A DNA stretch of 22,110 nucleotides from Paramacrobiotus metropolitanus. Its lineage: Eukaryota; Tardigrada; Eutardigrada; Parachela; Macrobiotidae. A model generated the notes under the pieces. That model was given only the letters and a program-made list of their open reading frames with translations, had not been told where the DNA came from and did not search any database. Location of the stretch: the NCBI RefSeq assembly GCF_019649055.1, contig NW_026570661.1:1-22110 (forward strand), written 5' to 3'. Both the position numbers and the translations under genes were made by a program. Below are positions 1-7,860 of the stretch, piece by piece (the first letter of the stretch is position 1; each line of letters begins with the position of its first letter).

Positions 1-220
1 GTAGAATACACAGACATCCACTGCCAGGAACACCCCAGGGGTCCGTACAGTACCACCTGCCTGTATATACAGTACCACCTGCCTATAATTAACTTTTTAA
101 TTACTTTTAATTAAATTAAACAATAGAGTACAGTAATTTACATTAATTTCATTAAGTTACGTAATTCATTAGTGGAAACAATGGTTAATTTTCATTTTTT
201 CTAATTAACGAGTTAAAAAA
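1..220. repeat. Left terminal inverted repeat
   Basis: The first 220 bases are the exact reverse complement of 21885..22104 by eye. The arm contains two direct copies of an ACAGTACCACCTGCCT-type unit at about 48-63 and 70-85, then an AT-rich stretch. Polinton termini usually read 5'-AGT. Here the first base is G and the right end reads CTACT, so the true terminus may lie one base outside the window. Confidence 0.97.
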
Positions 221-628
221 TACGAGTATAAATGAAAAAATGCGGCGAGTACAGTAATTTTAATGAAAAATTTGCACTCTTTTATCCTTGTCACCAAAAA
301 CATGAAAGATGAACCCCGTACCACTTCCGCAATGGATCATATGCAATAACAATGTTCGCTACATGCAACAATTTTATCCCAGAGTAACATCCCCGTGCCA
401 CGCATACAACATTTAACCCCGGTACCGCTCGCATAACTAAAACAACAAATCATCCCTGTCACCACGCGCACAACAAAACACATGACATGACCACAACCGA
501 TGCATTAACAAATAGCAATGATGAATCCGCATATCCACGCTCCGACCCACGTATGTACCTGCAAATATACGAGTATTATGTACACATAATAAATACAAGT
601 GTGAACAATATTTCTTTAAAGCATTGCA
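221..628. repeat. Left subterminal non-coding region with degenerate short repeats
   Basis: No credible gene is visible. Between about 310 and 480 there are four loosely similar blocks of roughly 40 bp, each starting with a CCCCGTACCAC / CCCCGTGCCACG / CCCCGGTACCGC / CCCTGTCACCACG variant followed by A-rich sequence with CAACAA or CATACAAC. These may be decayed tandem repeats or binding sites. A GTACAGTA octamer occurs at about 247. Confidence 0.4.
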
Positions 629-2854
629 CTACAGCTTGCGTCTGCCACCACGGTTCTTGTTCGGGTGCATATCCACAATCGGACGCTGCACAACGCATCC
701 ATTCGGTGCGACAAAGCCACCCAACAGTTGAGGCGCTGGCTGCTGAACAGGACCGACAGCGACATCACGTCCACGCTCCCGCATAAATGCCATATCAGAA
801 CTGTGTCCTCCCAGCGCATCCAGCCATGGGGTTGCACTTCGTGGCGCTAAAATACATAAAATCACAGTTATACAGATAAATGTTTGCTAAGTACTGTAGT
901 TGTGTAGTATGTACCAGGAGCTGTTTGGGCAAGTGCGGAAGCCGGCAGGCTCGGATTCACTCCATTAGGACGTCCCAAGCAAATGCGCTTGGCGCCACCC
1001 GTGCCACGACGACGAACTAAACAAAGTCCAAAATTTAACGTTATGTACGAGCACACACCATTACAAGAATTGAAAATACAGTACCTGGTTGAACAGAGCG
1101 TGCTGGGGATGGACTCGGTGACTGCGCACAGGCTGGTGAAGCTGGTCGTGTACTGTGGGATCCACGCATTCCACGTGGTGCTCGACCACGCCGTCCTCCA
1201 CGTGAGCATACAGCAGTATCTGGTTGAACAGAGCGTGCTGGGGGTGGACTCGGTGACTGCGCACGGGCTGGTGGAGCTGGTCGTGTATCCTGTGATCCAC
1301 GCATTCCACGAGGTGCACGTCCGCGTCGTGCTCCACGTGAACATGCGGCAGTTCCCTTGTTCGTAAGGGAGATCGAGTGCTCTGCACTTTCATGCCCGCC
1401 AATTCACGCGCGCTTAACCAGTTGCTTTTTGCAGCAACAGAGCCGCGAGCAGGTTCCGCTAAACATACAGATATGTAGAAATGCACATAATTATTGTGAA
1501 ATTTGCATCTTACCGGTTGGTTCTGATGATTGTTCAGGCTCAGCAGTCGCTGGTGTCGGTGCAAGCACTCGGACAGGTACGGCAACACGCTTGCCAAGAA
1601 TAGCGGTCCCGCGGATGGAGCCGGCGCCACGTTTATCTATAACAGTAACTTCAAAAATAACATTAGTACTTAATACAAAACAGTACTTACGTTGAGTCGG
1701 GGCCGGTGGTGCCTGCACGTGGGTGTCACTCTCATCGTCCGAAGACGATTCCATCACCATGGGACGCTTTCCTGCACGTTGAACCACTACGGGCAGTGCA
1801 GCCGACAACGCAGAACGCTCGGGACTGGGACCTGACACGGGAATACGTCCCAACCGTAGTTCCTCCAGGTACTCTAGGAACTGGTCCAACGTGCCATGGG
1901 GTTAAATTCCTTAATATTCAGCCAGTTTTCACCCCGCGCATACTGTGCCAGAGCCGTGTCTTCACGCCGCAAAGTTTTCCGCTTGGCATGTGCGGCACAC
2001 GCTGCTCCTTTCGTCAAGCACTCGATTACGAAGCGCTCGGCCACTTCCTGTAGTAGACCAAGTGCTCCAACTTGCATGCGCATTTCTGGATTCCTCGTCC
2101 AGGTGAGCACACGCACAACGCGTTGGAATGCTAGCCGCGGCAGAAAAACTTCTACAGGGTTCATTTGGCGATACTTGTCACGTAATGCAGCACGACCGAG
2201 CCGTTTCGTCACAATGCGCGATGGATCCGGGCGGCGAGTGGAGCGGTCGCGTGGGTCGGCACTAGCACCGATCTGCGGAACACGGTCCGGGTCTGCGCTT
2301 GGTTCAACTGGATGATCCGTGAAGGCGTCCAACTCGTACTCATCATCGTGCGCCTCCGCTCGGCGCGGCTATCTGCCACGTCTGACTGGTGATCAAGGTG
2401 CAGTTCTTCTGCCTCTGGCCCAACGTAAATGCACGCACCCATCAGTCTGATTGCAGCCATCTGGGTACTAAAAGATAAAAATTAAGGTAGTTATCAATAT
2501 TTGCACCAGATACTGTTAACTTTATAGCACATACTCGTGTGAAAATTCAGCAGCATTAAAACCAATTTTAGGAACACCATCACCCGCTGAAAACTCAACG
2601 CGATGCACTGGATCAAACGGCAGCGGAGGTGAAGGCGTGCGCACATGCTGCTCGGGAGGCAGCTGTCGGACTGGGGTCGGTGGTCGAATGCTTACGCTCT
2701 CTTCATCGGAAGACGAGTCACTCTCTCCGATATCAGACGTCAACGGTTTACCACTCTTACGATAACGCACACGTTCCGGAGACGATGGGGGTGTGGTACG
2801 AGGCAGCCCGGTTGAGACGGGAAGCTGCTCCGGGGTCTCCATGGAATCATCCAT
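629..2854 (-). CDS. Histone H3-like, multi-exon basic chromatin-type protein
   Basis: Proposed exons: 2535..2854, 1691..2467, 1514..1648, 1085..1458, 915..1016, 629..846, joined by GT-AG introns of 42-68 bp. Splice phases agree throughout if three one-base offsets are accepted, near 2351-2368, 1898-1901 and 1354-1356; the product would be about 640 residues. The second exon holds a histone fold at about 1930..2203 that aligns to eukaryotic H3 without gaps from the FQR motif to the final RGE; by eye about 25 of 67 positions are identical, including LQE and CAAHAKR. Around it are Ser/Asp/Glu stretches (DSSSDEES, SSSDDESD), Pro-rich basic repeats (RRGRAPRGMRG, SPSPPPARS) and a basic end (NKNRGGRRKL). 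The H3 lysine-4/lysine-9 tail signature is absent. Inferred role: packaging of element DNA or interference with host chromatin. The exon chain outside the fold is less certain than the fold. Confidence 0.75.
847..914 (-). other. Intron 5 of the histone-like gene
   Basis: Donor GTACAT and acceptor TTATGTATTTTAG; 68 bp. It joins two phase-1 exons and leads to an exon ending in a basic tail and TAG. Confidence 0.5.
1017..1084 (-). other. Intron 4 of the histone-like gene
   Basis: Donor CAG|GTACTG at the end of the second 135-bp repeat copy and acceptor ACTTTGTTTAG; 68 bp. The matching position in the other repeat copy reads ATACTG, so only one copy has a donor. Confidence 0.55.
1081..1337 (-). 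repeat. 135-bp tandem repeat inside the histone-like gene
   Basis: Two copies with a 135-bp period (45 codons). The landmark CTCCACG occurs on the plus strand at 1196 and 1331. All three minus-strand frames and one plus frame stay open across it. The frame that fits the splice phases encodes an Arg/Gly/Pro/Ser-rich unit with RRGRAPRGMRG and SPSP motifs. Confidence 0.8.
1459..1513 (-). other. Intron 3 of the histone-like gene
   Basis: Donor GTAAGA and acceptor TGTATGTTTAG; 55 bp. Phase 1 on both sides. Confidence 0.65.
1649..1690 (-). other. Intron 2 of the histone-like gene
   Basis: Donor GTAAGT and acceptor TTATTTTTGAAG; only 42 bp. It is a multiple of three without a stop, so retention would still be readable. 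Confidence 0.7.
2468..2534 (-). other. Intron 1 of the histone-like gene
   Basis: Donor GTATGT and acceptor TTTTATCTTTTAG; 67 bp. It interrupts a codon after its second base, and the open frame continues into the next exon. Confidence 0.6.
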
Positions 2855-2967
2855 CTTCAACAAAACAGAGATTAATGCGTCAATAACAAAGAAAATGCGT
2901 CGAATACTGCTCTGAAGTATCCTAGATTATAATTTCTATGTATAAATACAGTACATATGAATAACGT

Positions 2968-3043
2968 AAAATTTCGATTTTAGTATGCAACTTGAGCTAC
3001 GAGCAGAAGACCAGAACGTGATGCCAACCAAAATCGAATTTTT
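2968..3043. repeat. Inverted-repeat element, copy A
   Basis: Arms AAATTTCGATTTTAGTATGCA and TGCCAACCAAAATCGAATTT flank about 35 bp of loop. It belongs to a seven-copy family in this element. Confidence 0.85.
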
Positions 3044-3174
3044 ATTATTTCGTAAAAATCCGTACAGTAACAATGTCTTTACACCTCAGAATACGTCGCT
3101 ATCGCAGTAAAATGCACCGAATACTGCATCCTACATTACAACCTATGTATAAGTACAGTACATATGAATAATGT

Positions 3175-3250
3175 AAAATTTCGATTTTAGTATGCAACTT
3201 GATCTACGAACACAATACCAGAACGTGATGCCAACCAAAATCGAATTTTT
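3175..3250. repeat. Inverted-repeat element, copy B
   Basis: Nearly identical to copy A, including most of the loop, because it was carried along in the 207-bp duplication. Confidence 0.85.
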
Positions 3251-3438
3251 ATTATTTCGTAAAAATCTGTACAGTAATTAGTTTTTTTACACCGCAGAAC
3301 GTAACATATCACAAAAACAGAAGATCACAGTATCAAAAATGGAAGAGCAGACATCAAAGATTCAAACTACAGAATCTGTACAGAAACAAGTATGTACAAA
3401 ATCAGAATTAATTTGTACAAAAAGCATATGTACAGTAA

Positions 3439-4085
3439 TTACAGGTCGGTATGCTCATTAACCACCGACATTTCGGTACTCTCGGTACTGATAGCGTGGG
3501 CTACAGGAGCCACGGCGCACCGGCGTCGAAAGAACATTACGGCACTTGAAATTGCCGCCGCTGCAACGATTACACCGATAATGGCGTAGACCACGTTGGG
3601 GGCGTTGACTGCGGAGTCATGATCCTCGGGTGCTGGCGTTGTCAGTAGCATTGGAGGCTTATCCGCTGGGCTCGACGCTGTCCCGGTGGGCGATAAACCC
3701 GTGCCCATGTCCGTGGTGTTCAGCGGAACCTTTGGCGTGGCTGTGAAGGGAACACGGCCGCAGTCTGACAAGACCGTAAAGTTAACGGTCGACGGTTCCG
3801 TACACTCTAGAACCGGATTGCCACGTGCGTCGAAAAGGCGGAGTCGCGGAAAATACCGGCTGAGTGCAGCATACGGAACACCGTACAGACGGTTGCTCTG
3901 AAACAGGATAACCTGCACCCACTGTTCCGGGCTGCGCGGGGTAGGCACTGTAGTCAAATCCCGCCCCCACAGTTCATCACGCCTTCGATGCGCTCGCACT
4001 GACAGTGATTCAGACAGCGCGACCATACACCGTGCGCGCTACTGACCACTGACAGCAAGAGCAATACTTGCAGTAGGCGTTCCAT
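3439..4085 (-). CDS. Leucine-rich-repeat type I membrane protein (interrupted)
   Basis: The ATG at 4085 opens a clear signal peptide (MERLLQVLLLLSVVSSAHG) followed by a C-x3-C-x-C cluster typical of an LRR N-terminal cap. The frame then changes by one base at a G5 run (plus strand C5 at 3964..3968). The second frame continues with an LRR-like LTTVP, an N-x-L repeat position and GNPVLEC, then a Ser/Thr/Pro-rich stalk with NFT and NTT glycosylation sites, a transmembrane helix (VVYAIIGVIVAAAAISSAVM), an FFRRRC stop-transfer and a short tail. Total about 215 residues. Inferred: a virion or infected-cell surface protein, perhaps acquired from a host receptor. It is not a recognisable fusogen. The break may be an assembly error or a real lesion. 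Confidence 0.7.
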
Positions 4086-4184
4086 CTGCAACAAAACATT
4101 CAGTCAGCAGTAAAGTAACTTTGAATGCACATTCAGACAAAACACACGCACACACACATTGGACTCGGACACACGTTCACTTAC
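4086..4184 (-). other. Probable 5' UTR intron of the LRR membrane-protein gene
   Basis: Minus strand: a strong donor GAG|GTAAGTG at 4184 and an acceptor TTTTGTTGCAG ending immediately before the ATG at 4085. The intron would be 99 bp and place the start codon at the first base of the next exon. This part of the divergent region also holds a CA-rich stretch. Confidence 0.55.
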
Positions 4185-4274
4185 CTCCTCACATATACGT
4201 ACACATACAGTACTTTTGCCGATTTACCGTGCCACTGCGGACACTTTTGCCGTTATTTTCACGCGAGTTTAAAA

Positions 4275-5026
4275 ATGTCTTTAGAAAACGCCGCTAACGC
4301 TCTGTTTCCCGTCGGAACTGGGGAACGCATGATGAAGAACGGAGTCGTATACTACAGTACTGTTCAACAGGACGACGTTCTTATGCTACAGGGTGTCTAT
4401 CGTGATTTGGTGGCACGTTTCGAAGACGCCCAGAAGTACTATCCCGATCTCACAATCGGTGTTAGAGTGCAGTTTGTGAAGGAAACCTGGTTCCATCAAC
4501 AACCGCTTGGAGAAGTAGCATTTGCACTATATCCAAAAGAGGAAAAAGGCACTAATATCGCCTTCCGAGAGAATCCAACAAAATGTACCGAAGAAAATTG
4601 GAAAGAATGGCGCCCTATTGTTCGCGATTTGGCACACGGTCGTATGCGTAATTATCTAAAGTACCAAGTGAAAAATGGCGCAAAGACTGCCCGAGTGCCG
4701 GCTACCGCATCCAACAGGTTATTACTTTTGAATGTCCCGACGGGAGCGGTGTTAAAGCTTGGAATGAAACATGCACTGGTGTATGTGACGCCGATGATGA
4801 CATCGGACCTCCCGCACCAAAATTTGATTATTTCTACCAACGCGTGGACAAGTTCGAAAAGCTGAAGAAACTGGAACAGGGACGTGTTCCGTTCACTCAA
4901 CCAGCCGACCTGGGGGAAGAAAAACGGGACACTATTGCAGGGTTTACACCACCGGTATATCCGTCTTGGGGCGACGAGTTTGACGGAAAGCCAGCTGACT
5001 TACTCATTTTTGACGATGCCAACTGA
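4275..5026 (+). CDS. Conserved-type protein of unknown function, first gene of the plus block (interrupted)
   Basis: The ATG at 4275 follows AAAA and opens a frame running to about 4670. It changes by one base at the A5 run 4671..4675, and the new frame runs to TGA at 5026; total about 250 residues. The second part is Cys-containing (TFECPDGSG, CTGVCDADDD) and ends acidic (LLIFDDAN). No signal peptide or membrane segment. I do not recognise the family. Position at the head of the block that holds the packaging ATPase suggests a virion or assembly role, but that is inference only. The 5' part of this open frame upstream of 4275 is low-complexity and unlikely to be translated. Confidence 0.75.
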
Positions 5027-5125
5027 TCCACCACGAGTGGCAAGTTTTTGTTGTGTAAATTCAGTTTGAAATTTCCGGTTTGAAATCAAATTTTTAATTT
5101 TGAAATTTTTTGATCCATAGAAACC

Positions 5126-5371
5126 ATGGACCCTGAAACGCCACCACCGATTCCCGTAGAGGAAAAGAACTCGCGGGGAATACTCATTTGGGCTCTATTT
5201 TACGCCATACCGTTTGTGTTTTCTCAACTTTTCCGCTTAGGTGCTGTCATTGTATTAAGAGTTACTGATCGATTTCCTATCCACAACATCATTATGCCTC
5301 TGATTTCGTTTGTTTTAAATGAATCACGTCGTTTGCTACTCGGACGTAATAATGGAAGTGCAGTTGAATGA
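5126..5371 (+). CDS. Small membrane protein
   Basis: 81 residues from an ATG in good context (accATGG). The N-terminus is Pro-rich (PETPPPIPVEE), followed by a hydrophobic stretch from about residue 18 (ILIWALFYAIPFVFSQLF) into RLGAVIVL, and a second weaker hydrophobic region near residue 55. Its last 20 bases overlap the start of the ATPase gene. Small membrane proteins are common beside the ATPase in capsid-forming elements, but I cannot assign a family. Confidence 0.7.
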   Translation: MDPETPPPIPVEEKNSRGILIWALFYAIPFVFSQLFRLGAVIVLRVTDRFPIHNIIMPLISFVLNESRRLLLGRNNGSAVE

Positions 5372-6009
5372 TGTGTTTTATCACCCAACTTCTATGTTAA
5401 TCAGTGGGAATTCTGGTTCTGGTAAAACCACGTTTGTGGCAAATATTCTCCGATTTAATAAACTCTCGCAAGTTCCGGAACGGGTTTATTGGTTTTATAA
5501 GCAGTATCAGTCCTTATACGATCAACTTGTAAAGGAAGGATTTCCAATTACTTTTATCGAAGGTTTGCCAGAAGAAATTTCAAAGCCGAATTTTTTTGAT
5601 AAAAACAAGTTAATGTTTGTGTGATTGACGACTTACACCTAGAAGAAAAAACGAGCAAACACGTTGCCCAACTATTTTGCAACGGTGGACGCCATTCCAA
5701 TACAACGGTCATCTATCTGACACAAAATCTGTTTTTTAAGCAGAGTTTTGGTCGAGATATACGGCTAAACGCTAAAGTCATTGTTTGTTTTAAAAATCCT
5801 CAGGACCGACAGCAACTACAAATCTTAGGACGCCAACTTTTCCTAATAAACTTAATTATTTCATGGAAGCCGTCACGGCCGCTTTTGAGAAGCCTTTTGG
5901 TTATATTGTAATTGATTTGCAACACAATATAAGCGATCGATATCGGCTGAAATCGTCGATCTTCGGAGAGAACTTTCCTGGCTATACCGAAGTTTATCTA
6001 CCGGCATAA
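5352..6009 (+). CDS. A32/FtsK-HerA-type genome packaging ATPase (interrupted)
   Basis: Pumps element DNA into the capsid using ATP. The ATG at 5352 lies within the end of the preceding gene. Walker A GNSGSGKTT is at about 5406..5432. The Walker B region is seen as LMFV followed, in another frame, by IDDL at about 5611..5635. A sensor-type TVIYLTQN segment lies at about 5706..5729. The frame changes twice, at 5619..5624 inside Walker B and at about 5838..5844; the last frame ends with TAA at 6007..6009, which overlaps the next ATG (TAATG). Total about 218 residues, normal for Polinton ATPases. Confidence 0.92.
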
Positions 6010-6338
6010 TGGAGCGAAGTAAAACCGTTTCCAATATTGATTTATTGTCATCAATAGCTAAGAGCAAGCCGAAACTTGCGAAAGCGATTATTAAAAATTC
6101 GGAAGACACTTTGATTGATGCCATTTCTGAATGTGCTCTCCAGATTGTTGAAGGCACGGTTCCCGTTTCTGAATCATCGAAAGCTCAACGAGTTCGACGT
6201 TTATTGCCCTATTTAAAGTTATTGTCTAAAAAGTCTGTGTCCAGAAAAACTAAACGAAGTTTTCTGTTAGCAAAAGGCTTTGCTTTATTGTCTTTAATCC
6301 TGCCTCCTGTGCTTAATTTTGTTTTGGGAAACGCTTGA
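6009..6338 (+). CDS. Small basic conserved Polinton-type protein
   Basis: 109 residues, intact. The start overlaps the stop of the ATPase gene. It has a helical N-terminal part (LLSSIAKSKPKLAKAIIKN), an ECALQIVEGTVPVS segment, a basic middle (RVRRLLPYLKLLSKKS, RKTKRS) and a hydrophobic C-terminus (FALLSLILPPVLNFVLG). This pattern of a helical basic protein with a hydrophobic end resembles a small protein often found near capsid genes in Polintons and other animal elements. Function unknown; a membrane- or DNA-associated virion component is plausible. Confidence 0.8.
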   Translation: MERSKTVSNIDLLSSIAKSKPKLAKAIIKNSEDTLIDAISECALQIVEGTVPVSESSKAQRVRRLLPYLKLLSKKSVSRKTKRSFLLAKGFALLSLILPPVLNFVLGNA

Positions 6339-6340
6339 AA

Positions 6341-7069
6341 ATGGCACGACGAATGTTTTTGTTAAATGAAGAACAGCTACGTGCTGTCAGGAAATCCCGA
6401 AGCCTGTCTCCCGTGCCTGTACAGCCTACACATGCTCATCTGGACTATTATGCGAGTCCATTGACCAAGTCATACCGAGATATGACAAACTCACTGCAGA
6501 ATCCGACAATGACTAGCAGACAGCGTTTAAATGCCCATAGCGACGCTATGGAACGGTACAACAATTATATAGGACAGGCTACACTGCCTATGCAGCAGCA
6601 TCCAGCGCAGCATCCTTTCGACGAAACTGATGCTGCAACGCATGGTAGCGATAAGTCCACAGATAGAGTGGTTTTTCTACTACCAGAGAAGCAACAGAAC
6701 AACGCACGCCATTTGCTAACGCACTTACAAGAGTACGGTCATTTTTCAATTGGGAAAAACCTGGAACTTGCAGTAAACGGGATTTTGAAAAACGGTACGA
6801 ACGTTGTGGATTTAATCCGTTGGCTAACTACACCTACAAATCCAGGACCTTCACAAACTCCTCCAAATGGAATAGAAGAAGTATTCGAGGCAATGAAAAG
6901 TTGCAATGCGCCGGCTACGTTATTGCCGAATATGCAGCGTCGTAGAGCATATTTAGATTTTGAACCTTCCGATTTTTCTTTTAATACGCCAGAACGAAAC
7001 AGCAGTGGCAAACGAAGAAGCAAAGCCACCCCAGTTACGGTTCGAAAAAACTGGAAACATTTTGGCTAA
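6341..7069 (+). CDS. Conserved Polinton-type protein of unknown function (PX/PY class)
   Basis: 242 residues from the ATG at 6341, two bases after the preceding stop. The N-terminus is basic (MARRMFLLNEEQLRAVRKSR) and followed by a long polar, Pro/Gln-rich linker. From about residue 105 there is a compact domain (VFLLPEKQQNNARHLLTHLQ, FSIGKNLELAVNGILKNGTN, VVDLIRWL), which matches the general pattern of an uncharacterised protein conserved in Polintons. The C-terminus is basic (SGKRRSKATP). Intact. A polyadenylation signal follows at 7198. Confidence 0.75.
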   Translation: MARRMFLLNEEQLRAVRKSRSLSPVPVQPTHAHLDYYASPLTKSYRDMTNSLQNPTMTSRQRLNAHSDAMERYNNYIGQATLPMQQHPAQHPFDETDAATHGSDKSTDRVVFLLPEKQQNNARHLLTHLQEYGHFSIGKNLELAVNGILKNGTNVVDLIRWLTTPTNPGPSQTPPNGIEEVFEAMKSCNAPATLLPNMQRRRAYLDFEPSDFSFNTPERNSSGKRRSKATPVTVRKNWKHFG

Positions 7070-7075
7070 ATCATC

Positions 7076-7152
7076 AAAATTTCGATTTTGGTGTGCATCT
7101 ATGTTAACAAAGCAACTCTGTTGATTGTATTGCCTACCAAAATCGAATTTTT
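7076..7152. repeat. Inverted-repeat element, copy C
   Basis: Arms AAAATTTCGATTTTGGTGTG and GCCTACCAAAATCGAATTTT with a loop of about 35 bp. It lies between the convergent ends of the plus block and the protease gene. Confidence 0.85.
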
Positions 7153-7197
7153 CCGAGATATGCAAACTGTCGTGTGTGTTCAAGTGTTTAAGAGTCA

Positions 7198-7203
7198 AAT
7201 AAA
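7198..7203 (+). terminator. Polyadenylation signal for the plus-strand block
   Basis: AATAAA about 130 bases after the last plus-strand stop and before the convergent protease gene, the expected place for the 3' end of the block's transcripts. Confidence 0.55.
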
Positions 7204-7236
7204 TTCCGGAACCAAACGACGTTCTTTTTCCGCATT

Positions 7237-7797
7237 TTAATAGATAACCTTATACATAGGCAGAGAATATTGCTGCTTTTTCGGCATATGCTTCAAACAT
7301 TTTCGAGGGTTTTTACACACATGCAATTTCCTCTTAGCAAAAGCATACAGCATTTTATCATTGAATTGCAGTCTTTTGGGGTATTCAAACTTATTTACAA
7401 TTTCACGTAACGTAAGACCGCGACAAGAGTAATAAAGAAAAAATACAGAGAAGAGACCACAAAGTTTAGACTGAGGATGTTGGAGTTGGATCCGATTCTC
7501 CTGATAATGTCCATTGGTAGCCGGAAAATTTTCCGAGATAAATTTGTCAAACTCCATGCCGTAAAATAAAGAAGACTTACCAAAAGAATCAAAGAAAACG
7601 ACATTTTTACTGTTCTTAGCAAATATAGCTAGCCAGTGCTGTCCGGGTTCCGCGTGCTTGTCCGAGTTCACAATCAGTGCGAGCGGAAATTTTGGACTGG
7701 ACACGGTTGGTAGCGTGTCTCGTGAGAACACTCCGAGGAATATTCTCTGAAGACAGCTATCGTGCTGCACGATATCTAGAAGCTTGATATTATTCAT
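7237..7797 (-). CDS. Adenain-like cysteine protease (capsid maturation)
   Basis: 186 residues from ATG at 7797; the frame extends upstream only through a TTG. It matures capsid proteins. The catalytic order His-Asp-Cys of adenovirus-type (C5) proteases is visible: GQHWLAIF (His), FFDSFG (Asp) and SKLCGLFSVFFL (Cys), with Gln residues before the Cys (IQLQHPQSK). The C-terminus is basic with Cys. Intact, normal length, and placed directly after the major capsid gene as in many Polintons. Confidence 0.93.
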   Translation of the reverse strand: MNNIKLLDIVQHDSCLQRIFLGVFSRDTLPTVSSPKFPLALIVNSDKHAEPGQHWLAIFAKNSKNVVFFDSFGKSSLFYGMEFDKFISENFPATNGHYQENRIQLQHPQSKLCGLFSVFFLYYSCRGLTLREIVNKFEYPKRLQFNDKMLYAFAKRKLHVCKNPRKCLKHMPKKQQYSLPMYKVIY

Positions 7798-7860
7798 GTT
7801 TAAGCACGTTTGTATGGGCAATAAACGTTCCGTCGTGCGTCAATTTCTACGAGGGCGTTC

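Larger units (their letters stand above)
2855..3338. repeat. 207-bp tandem duplication with two inverted-repeat elements
   Basis: The blocks at about 2893..3097 and 3109..3300 are near copies: both contain ACAGTACATATGAATAA, an inverted-repeat element (2968..3043 and 3175..3250), then TTATTATTTCGTAAAAAT and a GTACAGTA octamer. The offset between matching positions is 207 bp. No credible gene is present. It lies upstream of the histone-like gene and downstream of the membrane-protein gene, so it may hold promoter sites for the former. Confidence 0.8.

Noticed and set aside
487-786. Plus-strand open frame of 99 codons at the left end
   Set aside because: It overlaps, antisense, the last exon of the histone-like gene and has no family pattern; its first half lies in low-complexity repeats.
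983-1366. Plus-strand frame across the 135-bp repeat
   Set aside because: The repeat is open in four frames, so openness is not evidence. The minus-strand frame fits splice phases on both sides.
1061-1630. Minus-strand His-rich reading of the 135-bp repeat
   Set aside because: It fits the upstream exon but gives an out-of-phase junction with the next exon; the Arg/Pro-rich frame fits downstream. I kept the latter with a one-base offset near 1354.
2106-2150. CENP-A-type centromeric histone
   Set aside because: CENP-A proteins usually have extra residues in loop 1. This fold aligns to canonical H3 without gaps, so I call it H3-like only.
2522-2863. Separate small gene starting at a TTG
   Set aside because: ATG at 2854 is the first credible start and a GTATGT donor at 2534 leads in frame into the next exon, so it is treated as exon 1 of the histone-like gene.
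3339-3461. Short plus-strand frame of 40 codons starting MEEQTSKIQ
   Set aside because: Low-complexity, no family pattern, overlaps the end of the membrane-protein gene. Cannot be supported.
3439-4085. Fusogen (glycoprotein B-like) as known in nematode Mavericks
   Set aside because: The protein is too short and its ectodomain shows LRR features, with no fusion-loop domain pattern visible.
5619-5624. Programmed ribosomal frameshifting as the explanation of the frame changes
   Set aside because: About 16 changes in both directions across nearly all long genes, without a shared slippery heptamer, are not what a programmed system looks like.
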